Source: Alkalilacustris brevis
Lineage (GTDB): Bacteria > Pseudomonadota > Alphaproteobacteria > Rhodobacterales > Rhodobacteraceae
Assembly: GCF_003350345.1 (NCBI RefSeq)
Contig: NZ_QNVJ01000026.1
Location: 1-47,695, forward strand
Direction: 5' to 3'
Length of the DNA: 47,695 nt
Translations under genes and position numbers: made by a program
In this document: positions 1 to 7,559 of the stretch, piece after piece
Layout: each line of letters begins with the position of its first letter
Numbering within the stretch: the first letter of the stretch is position 1
Notes under the pieces: generated by a model
Databases searched by the model: none
The model's input: the letters and a program-made list of their open reading frames with translations, nothing else
What the model was told of the DNA's origin: nothing

Positions 1-112
1 TCCCGGCAGGCGCTTCAGACGCTTCACATCTTGGAACGTAGACAGTTTCTTGAGCGCCGCGCCGGTGGCGACGTCAGGCACTGGCGCCTACCCAGGCAGG
101 CGCTGCCCTCGG
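1..112. repeat. Partial copy of a dispersed inverted-repeat element
   Basis: These bases match 15956-16067 with six differences in 112 (about 95% identity). The shared part includes a 16-base arm CAGGCAGGCGCTGCCC (93-108) whose complement arm would lie left of the window. The flank after it (about 141-158, CTCTCAATGCGATA) also resembles the flank of the other copy (16101-16115). In both places the element lies just 3' of a minus-strand gene. The left end is cut by the window edge, so full length is unknown here. Confidence 0.8.
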
Positions 113-194
113 GTCTCCTCTCAAGCCGGGTTATGTAGAGGGCTCTCAATGCGATACCCCTGTGCGACCGGGCGGCAGCCAGATGCCTGCGGCG

Positions 195-914
195 TCAGTC
201 TTCCAGATGCAGGGTGACGCGGCGGTTCTGGCGGCCCTTCTTCTCGATCTTGCCCAGCCGCACGGCGCCTATCTCGCCGGTGCGGGCCACATGGGTGCCG
301 CCGCAGGGCTGCAGGTCGACCTGCCCGGCGCCGCTGCCGATCCGCACCAGCCGCACCCGGCCCTGCCCCATTGGCGGCTTGACCGCCATGGTTTTCACCA
401 TCTCGGGGTTCGCGGCCAGTTCCTCATCCGTGATCCAGTCTTCGGTGACCGCAAGATCACGCGCGATCAGGTCATTGAGTGCAACCTCCAGCGCGCCCTT
501 GTCCTCGGGCGCCTCGGGCATGTCGAAATCGAGCCGCCCCTTGCCATCGCCGATCTGCCCGCCGGTGACCGGCAGCGGGATCACCACCGAAAGCAGATGC
601 AACGCAGTGTGCACCCGCATCAGCCGGTGCCGGCGCGCCCAGTCGAGCCGCTGCACCACTCGCGCGCCCACCGCGGGCACCGCCTGCGGCGCGGATGGCA
701 CCAGCACGATCGCGCCCTCCTCGCCCTTGACGGTGGTACCGATGCCCAGCGCGCCGCCCTCCCAGTCGAGCACGCCGGAATCGCCCGGCTGGCCGCCGCC
801 GGTCGGGTAGAAGATGCAGCGATCGAGCACCACGCCCCCGTCGGCGGTCAGCCCGGTGACGCGCGCCTCAAGCTCGCGCTCATAGGGGGCGGAACGAAAG
901 ACAGGTTCAGTCAT
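195..914 (-). CDS. AlaX-type alanyl-tRNA editing protein (tRNA misacylation hydrolase)
   Basis: The 239-residue product is a free-standing relative of the editing domain of alanyl-tRNA synthetase. This family hydrolyses tRNA-Ala wrongly charged with serine or glycine in the cytoplasm. The sequence shows the two zinc-binding signatures of the family: HTALH at residues 102-106 and CGGTH at 204-208. The N-terminal part also carries the YPTGGGQPGD segment (36-45) typical of AlaX/AlaRS. There is no aminoacylation domain, so this is a trans-editing factor, not a synthetase fragment. The ATG at 914 has an AGGAG site about 8 bases upstream. A longer in-frame opening towards 1274 overlaps cysK and has no support. 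It lies 83 bases downstream of cysK on the same strand, so co-transcription is plausible. Whether it prefers Ser-tRNA-Ala or another substrate cannot be read from the sequence. Confidence 0.88.
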   Translation of the reverse strand: MTEPVFRSAPYERELEARVTGLTADGGVVLDRCIFYPTGGGQPGDSGVLDWEGGALGIGTTVKGEEGAIVLVPSAPQAVPAVGARVVQRLDWARRHRLMRVHTALHLLSVVIPLPVTGGQIGDGKGRLDFDMPEAPEDKGALEVALNDLIARDLAVTEDWITDEELAANPEMVKTMAVKPPMGQGRVRLVRIGSGAGQVDLQPCGGTHVARTGEIGAVRLGKIEKKGRQNRRVTLHLED

Positions 915-997
915 GCGGGGCTCCTTGCCTGATGGGTCTGGGCTGGTGGGGCTGGTGGTTCGGGCGGCAATGCCACGGGCGGGGGCTGCGCGGGTCC

Positions 998-2029
998 TCA
1001 GTCGGTGAAGACGCTGGGCAGATCGCGCGGCGCACGCGCAAGCCATTCGGGCGCGGGCAGCCCTTTCTCGCGCAGGAACTCGGGGTTGAACAGCTTGGAC
1101 TGATAGCGATTCCCATAATCGCACAGCACCGTGACGATGGTGTGCCCCGGCCCCATTTCGCGTGCCATGCGCATCGCGCCGGCGATGTTGATGCCGGTCG
1201 AGCCGCCCATGCACAGCCCCTCGTGCTGCAACAGGTCGAAGACGATCGGCAGCGCCTCGCTGTCGGGGATGCAATAGCTGAAATCGGGCTTGAGCCCCTC
1301 CAGATTGGCAGTGATGCGCCCCTGCCCGATGCCCTCGGTGATCGAGCTGCCCTCGGCCTTCAGCTCGCCGGTGGTGTAGAAGCTGTGCAGCGCCGCGCCC
1401 TCCGGGTCGGCCAGGCCCATCTTCACGCCTTTGGGCTGAAGCGCCTCGGCCACGCCCGCAAGCGTGCCGCCCGAGCCCACCGCGCAGATGAAGCCATCGA
1501 CCTTGCCGCAGGTCTGCTCCCAGATTTCGGGGCCGGTGGTATCGACATGGGCCTGCCGGTTGGCCACATTGTCGAACTGGTTGGCCCAGATCGCGCCATG
1601 CGGCTCCGATTTCGCCAGCGCCTCGGCCAGCCGGCCCGAATAACGCACGTAATTGTTGGGGTTACGGTAGGGCACCGCGGGCACCTGCACCAGCTCGGCA
1701 CCGGCAAGGCGCAGCATGTCCTTCTTTTCCTGGCTCTGGGTCTCGGGAATCACGATCACCGTGCGATAGCCCAGCGCCGCCCCCACCAGCGCCAGCCCGA
1801 TGCCGGTGTTGCCCGCCGTGCCCTCGACGATGGTGCCGCCCGGCTCCAGCAGGCCGCGCTTTTCAGCATCGCGGATGATCCAGAGCGCGGCGCGGTCCTT
1901 GACCGACTGGCCGGGGTTGAGAAACTCGGCCTTGCCCAGAATCTCGCAGCCCGTTGCCTCGCTGGCCGCCTTCAGGCGGATCAGCGGCGTGTTGCCGACG
2001 GCATCGGGAAGATCCTTGTAAACACGCAT
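998..2029 (-). CDS. cysK: Cysteine synthase A (O-acetylserine sulfhydrylase)
   Basis: This PLP enzyme makes L-cysteine from O-acetylserine and sulfide in the cytoplasm. The 343-residue protein shows the fold-type II signature NPGQSVKDRAA, with Lys44 as the expected Schiff-base lysine. It also shows the substrate loop EGTAGNTGIGLA and the phosphate-binding GSGGTLAG loop. It is somewhat longer than the ~310 residues of Escherichia coli CysK, as in other alphaproteobacterial members. The ATG at 2029 is preceded by AAGGAGGG. The gene diverges from radA across a 249-base gap holding one copy of the dispersed tail repeat, and probably leads into the downstream AlaX-type gene. A cystathionine beta-synthase-like activity cannot be excluded because the family is shared, but there is no heme or CBS domain. 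Confidence 0.9.
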   Translation of the reverse strand: MRVYKDLPDAVGNTPLIRLKAASEATGCEILGKAEFLNPGQSVKDRAALWIIRDAEKRGLLEPGGTIVEGTAGNTGIGLALVGAALGYRTVIVIPETQSQEKKDMLRLAGAELVQVPAVPYRNPNNYVRYSGRLAEALAKSEPHGAIWANQFDNVANRQAHVDTTGPEIWEQTCGKVDGFICAVGSGGTLAGVAEALQPKGVKMGLADPEGAALHSFYTTGELKAEGSSITEGIGQGRITANLEGLKPDFSYCIPDSEALPIVFDLLQHEGLCMGGSTGINIAGAMRMAREMGPGHTIVTVLCDYGNRYQSKLFNPEFLREKGLPAPEWLARAPRDLPSVFTD

Positions 2030-2163
2030 CGCACGCCCTCCTTGCTACTGCTTCCTGATAGGGGGGCACGCGCCGGAACTCAAGCGCCCTGCCCGCGCCG
2101 GTGCCCGGCTTTTCACGATCACCGCCCCTGCCGCTCACCCTGCCGCCCGTCGCACCGCCAGCC

Positions 2164-2234
2164 CTTCACTGTGAGAAAAATATCCCCGCCGGAGGCACCG
2201 GCGCGGGGCCAAGGGCCGCAGGCCCGCCGCGCCA
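2164..2234 (-). repeat. Dispersed tail repeat, CACAGTGAA type (copy R1)
   Basis: Read on the minus strand this is a GC-rich head (GGCCTGCGGCCC), then CCGCGCCGGTGCC, the core CCTCCGGCGGGGATATTT and the tail TCTCACAGTGAAG. The same head-core layout occurs at 37076-37146 and 39061-39126, but with the tail GCCAAGAAGAA. It fills most of the divergent gap between cysK and radA, ending about 45 bases before the radA start. Confidence 0.85.
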
Positions 2235-2278
2235 CCGCGCCGCTTGCCCCCGCCCGCGCGCTGGGGCACAACAGCCGC

Positions 2279-3637
2279 ATGGCAAAACCCGGCCCCGGCT
2301 TCACCTGCTCTGCCTGCGGCGCCCCCCATCGCAAATGGGTGGGGCGCTGCGATGCCTGCGGCGCCTGGGACAGCGTGATCGAGGAGGCACCGCTGAGCAC
2401 CGCGCCGCGTGCCCTTTCCGGCAAGGGCCGGCGGGTCGCGCTGAGCTCGCTTGCCGCAACCACCCCGCCGCCGCCGCGCACCGGATCGGGCATGGCCGAG
2501 CTTGACCGCGTGCTGGGCGGCGGGCTGGTCCCGGCCTCGGCCATCCTGGTGGGCGGCGATCCGGGCATCGGCAAATCCACGCTGCTGCTGCAGGCCGCCG
2601 CCAGTTTCGCGCGCGCCGGCCTCAAATGCCTGTATGTTTCCGGCGAGGAGGCCGCCGACCAGGTGCGGATGCGCGCCCGGCGGCTGGACCTTGCACAAGC
2701 GCCGGTCATGCTGGCCGCCGAGACCAACCTGCGCGACATCCTCACCACCATGGATGCCGAGCGCCCCGATCTGGTGATCATCGACTCGATCCAGACCATG
2801 TGGCTGGATACTGTGGAAAGCGCGCCGGGCTCGGTCGCGCAGGTGCGCGGTGCCGCGCATGATCTGGTCAGCTTCGCCAAGCGGCGCGGCACGGCGGTGG
2901 TGCTGGTGGGCCATGTCACCAAGGACGGCCAGATCGCCGGCCCCCGCGTGGTCGAGCACATGGTCGATTGCGTACTCTATTTCGAGGGCGAGCGCGGGCA
3001 TCAGTTCCGCATCCTGCGCGCAGTCAAGAACCGCTTCGGCCCGGCAGGCGAGATCGGCGTCTTCGAGATGACCGGCGACGGCCTGGCCGAGGTGGCCAAC
3101 CCCTCGGCGCTGTTTCTGTCGGAACGCGACCACCCCGCGCCCGGCTCGGTGGTGTTCGCCGGGATGGAGGGCACGCGCCCGATGCTGACCGAGATCCAGG
3201 CGCTGGTCGCCGCCTCGCCACTGGGAACGCCGCGGCGCACGGTGGTCGGGCTGGACAGTGCGCGGCTTTCCACCATCCTTGCCGTGCTCGAGGCCCGCTG
3301 CGGCATTCCCTTCGCCGGGCTTGACGTGTTTCTCAATGTCGCGGGCGGGATGCGGGTGGGCGAACCCGCCGCCGATCTGGCCGTGGCCGCCGCGCTCTTG
3401 TCGGCGCGCGAGGACATCGCGGTGCCAAACAAAACCGTGATCTTCGGCGAAATCAGCCTCTCGGGCGCGCTTCGGCCGGTGGGCCAGACAGAAAACAGGT
3501 TGAAAGAAGCCCAAAAACTTGGTTTCTCACATGCCATCGTGCCCGCGCGCAGCAAGACCGGCGACAAGGACGCCCTGCGGGTGCGCCAGATGCCCGACCT
3601 GACGGCGTTCGTGGGCGAGATGTTCGGAGCAGGCTGA
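2279..3637 (+). CDS. radA: DNA repair protein RadA (Sms)
   Basis: RadA is a RecA-like hexameric ATPase that promotes branch migration of recombination intermediates. The 452-residue protein has the full domain order: an N-terminal C4 zinc finger (Cys10, Cys13, Cys24, Cys27), a Walker A motif GDPGIGKS (93-100), the RadA-specific KNRFG motif (250-254) and a C-terminal Lon-protease-like domain from about residue 270. The reading frame stays open far upstream to 932, but the zinc finger begins at once after the ATG at 2279 and nothing upstream resembles RadA, so this start is chosen. A clear Shine-Dalgarno sequence is not visible; the upstream region is mostly a dispersed repeat. It is followed after 17 bases by cvpA and then purF, suggesting a plus-strand operon. 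Confidence 0.95.
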   Translation: MAKPGPGFTCSACGAPHRKWVGRCDACGAWDSVIEEAPLSTAPRALSGKGRRVALSSLAATTPPPPRTGSGMAELDRVLGGGLVPASAILVGGDPGIGKSTLLLQAAASFARAGLKCLYVSGEEAADQVRMRARRLDLAQAPVMLAAETNLRDILTTMDAERPDLVIIDSIQTMWLDTVESAPGSVAQVRGAAHDLVSFAKRRGTAVVLVGHVTKDGQIAGPRVVEHMVDCVLYFEGERGHQFRILRAVKNRFGPAGEIGVFEMTGDGLAEVANPSALFLSERDHPAPGSVVFAGMEGTRPMLTEIQALVAASPLGTPRRTVVGLDSARLSTILAVLEARCGIPFAGLDVFLNVAGGMRVGEPAADLAVAAALLSAREDIAVPNKTVIFGEISLSGALRPVGQTENRLKEAQKLGFSHAIVPARSKTGDKDALRVRQMPDLTAFVGEMFGAG

Positions 3638-3654
3638 CCGGAGGGCGGGGCCGC

Positions 3655-4215
3655 ATGGAAGGGTTCACATTGGTCGATGGCATCGTGGCCGGGGTCGTGC
3701 TCGTTTCGGGCATACTGGCCTATGCGCGTGGCCTTGTGCGCGAGATCATGGCGATCATGGGCTGGGTCGCGGCGGCGGCGCTGGCGTTTTTCCTGGCCCC
3801 CTCGGTCGAGCCGTTGATGCGTGAAATCCCCGTGGTCGGCGGGTTTCTTGCCGATAGCTGTGAGTTGAGCGTGATGGCAGGCTTCGCGCTTGTCTTTGCG
3901 CTGGGTCTGGTGCTGGCGGCACTGTTCACGCCGCTGTTTTCCTCTGCGGTGCGGCGCTCGGCGCTGGGCGGGGTGGACATGAGCCTGGGCTTTCTCTTCG
4001 GCGTGGCGCGCGGCGTGCTGCTGGTGGTGGTGGCGCTGATCGTCTACGAGCGCGCGATGGCGCCCGGCTCCATGCCCACGGTGGAAAGCAGCCGCTCGGC
4101 CGCGGTGCTGGGGCGGCTTCAGGGCAGCATAGAAGAAGGCGTGCCCGACGACGTGCCCAACTGGATCGTGCGCCGCTATGAGGACATGGTCGCCGGCTGC
4201 ACCCCCCCGAGTTGA
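3655..4215 (+). CDS. cvpA: CvpA family membrane protein
   Basis: This 186-residue inner-membrane protein belongs to the colicin V production family. CvpA is needed for colicin V production in Escherichia coli and lies next to purF in many bacteria; its biochemical role is not settled. Four hydrophobic segments are visible at about residues 5-25, 28-48, 65-88 and 103-125. The typical start (a Val-Asp-Gly-Ile segment followed by the first membrane helix) and the ALAFFLAP motif also fit. The ATG at 3655 follows a GGAGGG site. It sits 17 bases after radA and 141 bases before purF, the gene order often seen in alphaproteobacteria. Confidence 0.9.
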   Translation: MEGFTLVDGIVAGVVLVSGILAYARGLVREIMAIMGWVAAAALAFFLAPSVEPLMREIPVVGGFLADSCELSVMAGFALVFALGLVLAALFTPLFSSAVRRSALGGVDMSLGFLFGVARGVLLVVVALIVYERAMAPGSMPTVESSRSAAVLGRLQGSIEEGVPDDVPNWIVRRYEDMVAGCTPPS

Positions 4216-4287
4216 TCCCGCCCGGCCCCGCCGCGCCCGACCGGCGCCCGCATACCGCAATCTGTCGTGACAGAGTGCAACAGCGGG

Positions 4288-4316
4288 GTGACATGGGGCA
4301 CGCACTGGGCTAAAGG
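4288..4316 (+). promoter_or_regulatory. Candidate purF promoter
   Basis: GTGACA (4288-4293) and TAAAGG (4311-4316) are separated by 17 bases and lie 40 bases before the purF start. Just upstream is the small palindrome CTGTCGTGACAG (4262-4273). The match to sigma70 consensus is moderate only. Confidence 0.3.
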
Positions 4317-4356
4317 GACGCCGAACACCGCGACTGCGCGAAAGGACCAGGACGCA

Positions 4357-5838
4357 ATGCGTCAGCTGCCCAGCCACCCGTTCGACGATGACAAGCTCAA
4401 GGAGGAATGCGGCGTATTCGGCGTGATCGGCGTGACCGACGCGGCGAATTTCGTGGCCCTCGGCCTGCACGCGCTCCAGCACCGCGGGCAGGAAGCCGGC
4501 GGCATCATCACCCATTACCCCGAAACCGGCTTTCACTCGGCGCATCGATTCGGGCTGGTGCGCGACACCTTCACCAAGACCAGCGTGATGGAAACGCTGC
4601 CCGGCTCGATCGGAATCGGGCATGTGCGCTATTCCACCGCCGGATCGAAAGGCGCCACGGCGATTCGCGACGTGCAGCCCTTCTTCGGCGAATTCGCCAT
4701 GGGCGGCGCAGCGATCGCGCATAACGGCAACATCACCAACGCGGTGGCGCTCAGACGCGAGCTGATCGAACGCGGCTCGATCTTCCAGTCGAATTCCGAC
4801 AGCGAATGCATCATCCACCTGATGGCCCGCTCGATCCAGAAGAACATCCCCGAGCGGATGAAAGACGCGCTGCGCCGGGTGGAAGGCGCGTTTTCGATCG
4901 TCGCGATGACGCGCACCAAGCTGATCGGCGTGCGCGACGCGCTGGGGGTGCGGCCGCTGGTGCTGGGGCAGCTTGGCGACGGCTGGGTGCTCAGCTCCGA
5001 GACCTGCGCGCTCGATATCATCGGCGCCGAATTCGTGCGCGAGGTCGAACCGGGCGAAATGGTCGTCATCAGCGCCCGGAACGGCGTCGAGAGCAGCCGC
5101 CCCTTCGAACAGAAGCGCCCGCGCTTCTGCATCTTCGAACATGTCTATTTCTCGCGCCCCGATTCGATCCTGAGCGGGCGCTCGGTTTACGAGACCCGCC
5201 GCGCCATCGGCGTGGAACTGGCGCGCGAGGCCCCCGCCGAAGCCGACATCGTCTGCCCGGTGCCCGATTCGGGCACGCCGGCGGCGATCGGCTACAGCCA
5301 GCAATCGGGCATCCCCTATGCCATGGGGATCATCCGCAACCAGTACATGGGCCGCACCTTCATCGAACCCTCTGAGCAGATCCGCAACATGGGCGTGCGC
5401 CTCAAGCTCAACGTCAACCGCGCGCTGATCCGGGGCAAGCGTGTGGTGCTGGTCGATGACAGCGTGGTGCGCGGCACCACCAGCCTGAAGATCAAGGAAA
5501 TGATCCTCGACGCGGGCGCGGCCGAGGTGCATTTCCGCATCGCTTCCCCGCCGACCACCTGGCCCTGTTTCTACGGCGTCGACACGCCCGAGCGCGAAAA
5601 GCTGCTGGCCGCGACCATGACCACCGAGGAAATGCGCACCTATATCGGCGTGGACAGCCTGGCCTTCATCTCGCTCGACGGGCTTTACCGCGCCGTGGGC
5701 GAGGCGAAAGGCCGCAACAACGCCGCCCCGCAATATTGCGACGCCTGCTTCTCGGGCGAATATCCCGTCCGCCCCAGCGACATGATCGAGGCAGGCCGCA
5801 TCCGCCTCAAGGAAGATCCGGTCCCCGCCGGGGAATGA
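4357..5838 (+). CDS. purF: Amidophosphoribosyltransferase (Fe-S type PurF)
   Basis: PurF commits PRPP to purine synthesis by replacing pyrophosphate with ammonia from glutamine. The 493-residue protein has an N-terminal class II glutamine amidotransferase domain; the nucleophile is probably Cys18 in EECGVFG, which implies removal of a 17-residue propeptide. The C-terminal phosphoribosyltransferase domain contains the PRPP loop VVLVDDSVVRGTT from residue 363. Four cysteines sit in RFCIFEH, TWPCFYG and CDAC near the C-terminus, matching the [4Fe-4S] ligands of the Bacillus subtilis type rather than the E. coli type. The ATG at 4357 follows AAAGGACCAGGA. A GTG in frame at 4267 is less likely, since the propeptide would be unusually long. 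It ends the radA-cvpA-purF run. Confidence 0.95.
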   Translation: MRQLPSHPFDDDKLKEECGVFGVIGVTDAANFVALGLHALQHRGQEAGGIITHYPETGFHSAHRFGLVRDTFTKTSVMETLPGSIGIGHVRYSTAGSKGATAIRDVQPFFGEFAMGGAAIAHNGNITNAVALRRELIERGSIFQSNSDSECIIHLMARSIQKNIPERMKDALRRVEGAFSIVAMTRTKLIGVRDALGVRPLVLGQLGDGWVLSSETCALDIIGAEFVREVEPGEMVVISARNGVESSRPFEQKRPRFCIFEHVYFSRPDSILSGRSVYETRRAIGVELAREAPAEADIVCPVPDSGTPAAIGYSQQSGIPYAMGIIRNQYMGRTFIEPSEQIRNMGVRLKLNVNRALIRGKRVVLVDDSVVRGTTSLKIKEMILDAGAAEVHFRIASPPTTWPCFYGVDTPEREKLLAATMTTEEMRTYIGVDSLAFISLDGLYRAVGEAKGRNNAAPQYCDACFSGEYPVRPSDMIEAGRIRLKEDPVPAGE

Positions 5839-5920
5839 CGCACTCCCGGAACAACCCCGGCGAGTCCTTCCGCGGCCGGCTCAACGCTCAATTCAAGACC
5901 CGGACCGGCAGGAAGCCCGC

Positions 5921-6052
5921 CGCGCGCCCCTTGCCTGCGGGGGCCTCCGGCGGGGATATTTTACTCACAGTGAATTTGCGGGTGTGCGCGCCGTCTCTTC
6001 ACTGTGAAGGAAATATCCGCGCCGCAGGCATCGGTGCGGCGCAGCCGCGCCG
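5921..6052. repeat. Tail-to-tail inverted pair of dispersed repeats (copy R2)
   Basis: A plus-strand unit (5921-5974, core CCTCCGGCGGGGATATTT, tail TCACAGTGAA at 5965-5974) faces a minus-strand unit (5998-6052) whose tail is TTCACTGTGA at 5998-6007. The 23-base spacer begins TTTGCGGGTG. A very similar pair, with a related spacer TTTGCAGGTG, lies at 29733-29852. The pair occupies the convergent gap between purF and the TetR genes and could act as a bidirectional terminator. Confidence 0.85.
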
Positions 6053-6100
6053 AAACCTCGGGCTCGTGCCGGGGCGGCGCGGCTTCGACTTCGGCCGCAT

Positions 6101-6718
6101 TCACACGGCCAGAAGGCGCGAGAACAGCGTCTCCAGATAGTCTTCGGCACCGTCAAAGGGGTCGCTGTGCGGGCCGCGCACCATGCGCATCTGGGCCTCG
6201 AAATCGGCATAGTTCTGCGTCAGCGCCCAGATCGAGAAGATCAGGTGCATCGGGTCCACATCGGCGATCCGCCCGGCCTGCGCCCAGCCCCGGATCACCG
6301 CGGCCTTTTCGGCGACCAGCGCGCGCAACTCGGTGCGGATGAAGCCCTCGATCCGCGGCGCGCCCTGCAGGATCTCATTGGCGAAGAGCCGGCTTTCGCG
6401 CGGAAAGTCGCGCGACATCTGTATCTTGCGCCGCACATAAGCCAGGATTTCCGCGCGCGGCTCGCCGTCGGGGTCGATCGCGCGCAAGGGGGCAAGCCAG
6501 CTGTCCAGCAGATCGCCCAGCAGGCTGCGGTGGATGGCCTCCTTGTTGTCGAAGTAATAGAGCAGATTGGGCTTGGACAGCCCGGCCTCGGCGGCGATCT
6601 GGTCGAGCGTGGCGCCGCGGAACCCATGCTGCGAGAACACCTCGAGCGCGGCTTCCAGGATCAGTTTGCGATTGCGGCGCTGGATTCGGGTGAGCGGCGC
6701 GGCGCTGGCGGTGTTCAT
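6101..6718 (-). CDS. TetR-family regulator, RutR-like (second of a tandem pair)
   Basis: The 205-residue protein has a TetR helix-turn-helix at about residues 15-62 (ATLDQIAAEAGLSKPNLLYY) and a C-terminal ligand domain of the RutR/YcdC type, with the Trp-Ala-x-Thr-Gln-x-Tyr-Ala-Asp-Phe segment near residue 165. RutR in E. coli senses uracil and thymine and controls pyrimidine use. The ATG at 6718 overlaps the stop of the upstream regulator by four bases (ATGA), so the two are translationally coupled. An opening further upstream to 6823 lies inside the neighbour and is rejected. Its neighbourhood, divergent from a pyrimidine degradation operon, supports a pyrimidine-linked role. It resembles its partner throughout, so they look like paralogues from a tandem duplication. 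Confidence 0.85.
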   Translation of the reverse strand: MNTASAAPLTRIQRRNRKLILEAALEVFSQHGFRGATLDQIAAEAGLSKPNLLYYFDNKEAIHRSLLGDLLDSWLAPLRAIDPDGEPRAEILAYVRRKIQMSRDFPRESRLFANEILQGAPRIEGFIRTELRALVAEKAAVIRGWAQAGRIADVDPMHLIFSIWALTQNYADFEAQMRMVRGPHSDPFDGAEDYLETLFSRLLAV

Positions 6719-7404
6719 GGCGCGCCCTCCGCCCTGTCCCTCCCGGCGGCCTCCGGCGCCGGCGGCTCGAGCCCGATGCCGCGCAAGATGATGCCGCAGA
6801 CCGTTTCGGTCGCGTCCTGCCATTGCGCATCCGACAGCGGGTGCCCGCCGTTGAGGGTTTCGATCTGGTGGGCGAAATCGGCGTAATGCTGGGTGGTTGC
6901 CCAGATCATGTAGAGAAGCCAGCGCGGCTCCACCGGGCGGATCAGCCCGGCATCGATCCAGCGCCGGATCACCGCGATGCGTGTCTCGGTCCAGTCGCGC
7001 AGCGTCACCTCGAGATAATCCTGGATGATCGGCGCGCCCTGCATCACCTCGTTGGCCCAGACTTTCGAGCCAAAGCGGTAATCGCGCGACATCTGCATCT
7101 TGCGCGCGATGTAGCGGCTGAGCGCGCGCTCGGGCGTGGCCGAGGTCTCGAAGGAATCCGCGGCCTCCAGCCAGATGTTGAAGATACGTTCGACCACGCG
7201 GCGGTAGAGCACCTCCTTGGAGGACAGGTAGTAATGCAGATTCGCCTTGGGCAGCCCGGCCTTGTCGGCGATCAGCTGCATGGTCGCGCCCCCGAAGCCG
7301 CGTTCGGCAAAGACCTGTTCGGCTGCAGCGAGGATACGGCGCTCATTCTCTTCGCGGATATCCGTCCTGCTGCCGGTTTTCGCGGCACTTTCGGTTTGGG
7401 TCAT
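6715..7404 (-). CDS. TetR-family regulator, RutR-like (first of a tandem pair)
   Basis: This 229-residue repressor-type protein has an N-terminal helix-turn-helix (about residues 24-70, ATMQLIADKAGLPKANLHYY) and the RutR-like C-terminal domain, with the block Trp-Ala-Thr-Thr-Gln-His-Tyr-Ala-Asp-Phe shared with its downstream paralogue. A RutR-box-like palindrome (7435-7450) lies 31 bases upstream, so autoregulation and control of the divergent pyrimidine operon are likely. The start is uncertain: the ATG at 7404 has only a weak AAGG upstream, and an in-frame TTG at 7428 is possible but sits closer to the operator. Its stop codon overlaps the next start (ATGA). Which gene is the true RutR orthologue cannot be decided by eye. 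Confidence 0.85.
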   Translation of the reverse strand: MTQTESAAKTGSRTDIREENERRILAAAEQVFAERGFGGATMQLIADKAGLPKANLHYYLSSKEVLYRRVVERIFNIWLEAADSFETSATPERALSRYIARKMQMSRDYRFGSKVWANEVMQGAPIIQDYLEVTLRDWTETRIAVIRRWIDAGLIRPVEPRWLLYMIWATTQHYADFAHQIETLNGGHPLSDAQWQDATETVCGIILRGIGLEPPAPEAAGRDRAEGAP

Positions 7405-7434
7405 TCGGTGTCCGGTCTGCCTTGACAATCATTC

Positions 7435-7450
7435 TTGACTGATTGGTCAA
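7435..7450. promoter_or_regulatory. RutR-box-like operator
   Basis: TTGACTGATTGGTCAA is an inverted repeat (TTGAC-N6-GTCAA). It matches the E. coli RutR consensus TTGACCANNTGGTCAA at 12 of 14 defined positions. It sits in the divergent gap between the RutR-like regulator pair and the aminotransferase operon. TTGAC(T/C) on either strand could also serve as a -35 element, so bound repressor would block both promoters. A second small inverted repeat, CGTCA-AGCC-TGACG, lies at 7503-7516 in the leader of the plus-strand operon. Confidence 0.65.
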
Positions 7451-7559
7451 CTCTGGTAGCGTCAAGCTCGCTGCATTTCAACAGACGAAAATCCGGCACC
7501 ACCGTCAAGCCTGACGCGCACAGATATGACCCAGCCGGTGCAACAGTGGAGAAACCGCC

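Noticed and set aside
932-2278. A long N-terminal extension of RadA
   Set aside because: The frame is open but lies opposite cysK and contains no RadA-like sequence; the zinc finger starts directly after the ATG at 2279.
3001-5733. A 910-codon open frame on the minus strand across radA-cvpA-purF
   Set aside because: It is the antisense shadow of three well-supported genes; the His/Arg/Ala-rich translation has no domain, as is usual opposite GC-rich codons.
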